NCBI RefSeq assembly: GCF_021130785.1
Contig: NC_060215.1
Span: 121,724,501-121,788,500 of the forward strand
Source: Homalodisca vitripennis
Lineage: Eukaryota > Arthropoda > Insecta > Hemiptera > Cicadellidae
Direction of reading: 5' to 3'
Length of the DNA: 64,000 nt
Shown: piece after piece, positions 61,561-64,000 of the stretch
Position numbering within the stretch: position 1 is the first letter of the stretch
How the letters are laid out: each line of letters opens with the position of its first letter
Notes under the pieces: model-generated
The model's database searches: none
The model's input: the letters and a program-made list of their open reading frames with translations, nothing else
What the model was told of the DNA's origin: nothing
Translations under genes and position numbers: made by a program

Positions 61561-63104
61561 TTACATATATTATATTATTACAATAAAAGGGTTTTAGTTA
61601 CTTTTCATTATATTAAGAAATTATTATTATTATTTATCATGTGCAGGATTATCATGTACGGCTGCCCTAGCTGACAGTGAATAACGGCTACGTACATATA
61701 CGGCGCCCTGGCTGGACGTAAGTTACGGCTATTTACAGACCTAGCAGCGTATTTACAAACCCTAAATGGTCTCAGCGCTCACTTGGCCGAGTCATGGCGG
61801 AAACGCCCGAATTCAGGTTCGTACTCGTTCGGTTTGGAATCTCGAGTCGGAGATTACGTTCGGTGCATAGCATTAGGTTTGCTTAAAAAAGCTCTTGATT
61901 ACAACACAGATAAGATATTTTCATATTAGTCACTATGACCGACGATAATTCTGCTGCACAAACCCTTTACAAAATATTTTCTCAAGGAACAGTTTTTGTG
62001 AACTTTTAATGTATGTCAAGGAGTTTCATGGTGGCTGTGGGATACCAAACACGATTTGTTGAAAGTAGATAGATCTAGGAAAGGTATACCGAAAAGCTTT
62101 TAAAAGATTGTGTATGTGACTTTAGTTGTTGTAACAGAGCAACATTATGAGGTGTTGCAAAAAAATTTAGATTAATGAAAAATTATTATATTACTTTAAA
62201 ATGATTTTGGCACGGAGATCTGAATGGTGCTTATCACTTCGCAAGAACGTGATGACCCAAGGGAATGATGCAATTACTGTGAAGTGACCGTGTGCATTTT
62301 AATATAAAAAGCCAATGTATATTTTTGCCTGAAATAGTGCCGCTTGGCCTATACACTAAAAGCTAAACGAAATTTATAGCCACATAAATATACTTAGCTT
62401 ATATAACGCGAGTATGAGTTTGAATCCTGAAATCTCATGAAACAAATGTTACTGCTAATAAATTTGTAATAGAAAAATAATACAATTAGGGAAATTTGAT
62501 AATTATTTGTACTAACTGTCCCTATGTTTATTACAATATTACTTGCAATATCAACAATTTATATGAGGGGCATTTTATAACTTGTAATGATTTCATACAT
62601 GAAACTACTAATGTTTAATTACCAATACATATTTAATTAGAATTTATTAAAGAAATTTGAGCCCTATAGATTTATTACATTAAGCAAGCATAAAAAGTGA
62701 TAACATTCCACTTAAATAAATTATTATATAAAATTAATGACATATATTAGAAAATTTTTAATTTAAAATTATGTATTATTAGGCTATACTATGAGTGATA
62801 AGCACAATATTTAAATGCATATACTGTTTAATTTTTTGTCGATACCTAAGTGAAATGATATGCTCCCATTTATATTATGTGGGACAGAAGAGTACATGAA
62901 ATCCATTTAAAATAAATTCATGTATAAACGTAAGGGAAGTCCATATACATTTTTTACTAATAAAATAACAATTAATTGAAAATAAAATTATTTTTAAAAA
63001 TAACTTAAGTTCTTCGTAGCAGATAACGGTGAGTACATTGTAATACTATAATTATATGATAATTGACAATGTTAGCGAGTAATATCACTCGTTGAGCTGG
63101 AAAC
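61561..63104. other. Intergenic sequence with a short degenerate repeat
   Basis: At 61655-61760 a ~42-bp phrase (ACGGCTGCCCTAGCTGACAG / ACGGCGCCCTGGCTGGACGT) is repeated. A weak A-box/B-box-like pair (TTGGCCGAGTCATGG at about 61783, AGGTTCGTACTC at about 61818) may be another SINE head, but this is uncertain. The rest is AT-rich. Confidence 0.35.
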
Positions 63105-63420
63105 ATTTTACTTATATTTGTCTGTCCGCACGATATCTCGAAAATGAACTGACTTGAAATGTTTTATAAAACTTTATTTCTACATAGACAAGAGTGAGTT
63201 ATATGATGGTACATGTCCAACTATTGCATGAGGCTGAGCGTAATTGAAGCCTATCACTCAGTAGGCTAGCACAATGTCTCGTTTGTCTGACGGAGGGATG
63301 TAACAATTTCTTTCCACAGGACATCTCAAGAATTAAATGAGGTATACAATTGTAATTTAGTATCCAACCTCAGTGTAGCCTGTCTTGTAACACGTGGTGT
63401 GCCACACTCATAACTTGTAC
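63105..63420 (+). repeat. Dispersed repeat family, most complete copy
   Basis: It starts TGTCTGTCCGCACGATATCT (about 63119), includes CTTTATTTCTACATAGACAA and GAGTTATATGATGGTACATG, and ends with CCTCAGTGTAGCCTGTCTTG followed by ACACGTGGTGTGCCACACTC. It thus links the 5' phrases seen at 32.1 kb with the tail amplified in the 142-bp satellite. Confidence 0.7.
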
Positions 63421-64000
63421 TGAAGTAACAGGAATTATAAAACAATATTAGAATTCATTATTATTATTTTTACTCTTTAATTAGAGAAGTTTATCCATGT
63501 ATTAATTTTCTTATAGAAATGGAGGTATAGAAAAATATGCTATATGAAAAACTTTTTTCAGTTTAAACAATTCATTGATGAGGCATAAATTCTATATTTC
63601 TATTGTTAACTTAAAAACTATAGAGGATGTGTTTAATATCTTGAATTTTATTTAACTTTTTGTTTAGTTTGGTTAGAGTCACTAAAACAGGAGTTTACTG
63701 TACAATATTATAAATAATATTAGCAGATTATCAGGGACCTATTTCATTAAACATATATAATGGTTTGAAAGAAATTAATTGTGGAAATAATCACAATAAG
63801 ATTTTCTACATAAAATATTTTATAAATATTAATTAATAGCATCGATATCACATTATTAATAAATTTTCAGGTGTACTGACAATGGAACCTGACAAAATGT
63901 CTGTACAAAAGAATAGTTTATTGGAAAATTTTTAATTTAAACTATTCAAAACTATTAAAGTATTCAAAATAAAGTACGTACGGTTCTAATGGTCAGTTAA
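63421..64000. other. AT-rich sequence, nothing recognised
   Basis: No motif is recognised up to the window end. Confidence 0.4.

Overview
This is eukaryotic DNA, AT-rich and gene-poor, almost certainly from an insect. The clues are CR1-like non-LTR retrotransposons with PHD-finger and esterase-type first ORFs, mariner-superfamily transposons, a 5S-type and tRNA-type SINEs, and very long microsatellites. A hemipteran (leafhopper or sharpshooter-like) is my best guess from the style of the repeats, but that is inference. I see no operons, no bacterial genes and no complete host gene. Nearly every recognisable coding stretch is a decayed transposable element.

Layout. 1-2.8 kb: a broken CR1-like LINE on the minus strand (reverse transcriptase piece at the window edge, PHD-finger ORF1, and an endonuclease piece lying on the wrong side of ORF1). 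4.7-5.2 kb: a 147-bp tandem repeat. 5.73-6.53 kb: an 804-bp (CT)n tract. 6.9-7.3 kb: a LINE C-terminal remnant. 10.878-14.378 kb: a 3.5-kb mariner-superfamily element with ~520-bp inverted repeats, a transposase interrupted by two stops, and probably a second element nested inside. 16-17.1 kb, 18.7-19.44 kb and 20.03-21.04 kb: three unrelated tandem structures (about 172-bp, 88-bp and 506-bp units). 24.44-26.09 kb: a second, older mariner-like element. 26.9-27.8 kb: a 142-bp satellite that matches the tail of a repeat dispersed elsewhere in the window (10.6, 26.7, 32.1 and 63.1 kb). 28.7-30 kb: possible host exons, weakly supported. 37.33-38.44 kb: a second PHD-type LINE ORF1 with five 34-bp repeats directly upstream. 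39.5-41.7 kb: an old 1.14-kb tandem duplication. 44.6-46 kb: candidate exons. 46.5 kb: a tRNA-derived SINE. 47.48-49.83 kb: a Ty3/Gypsy pol remnant split by a 1,366-bp DNA transposon flanked by TAA. 50.45-50.77 kb: a 61-bp tandem repeat. 57.4-57.8 kb: a tRNA-like and a 5S-derived SINE. 58-61.6 kb: two CR1/Jockey-type LINE remnants in tandem, one still showing esterase, endonuclease, reverse transcriptase and tail in order.

The elements do not cooperate as a pathway. The window is a record of successive insertions and tandem amplifications, in which insertion order can be read at several points: the DNA transposon is younger than the Gypsy copy it splits, the inner inverted-repeat segment is probably younger than its mariner host, and the 142-bp satellite probably arose from a dispersed-repeat tail. 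Frames quoted for decayed elements are my own hand translations.
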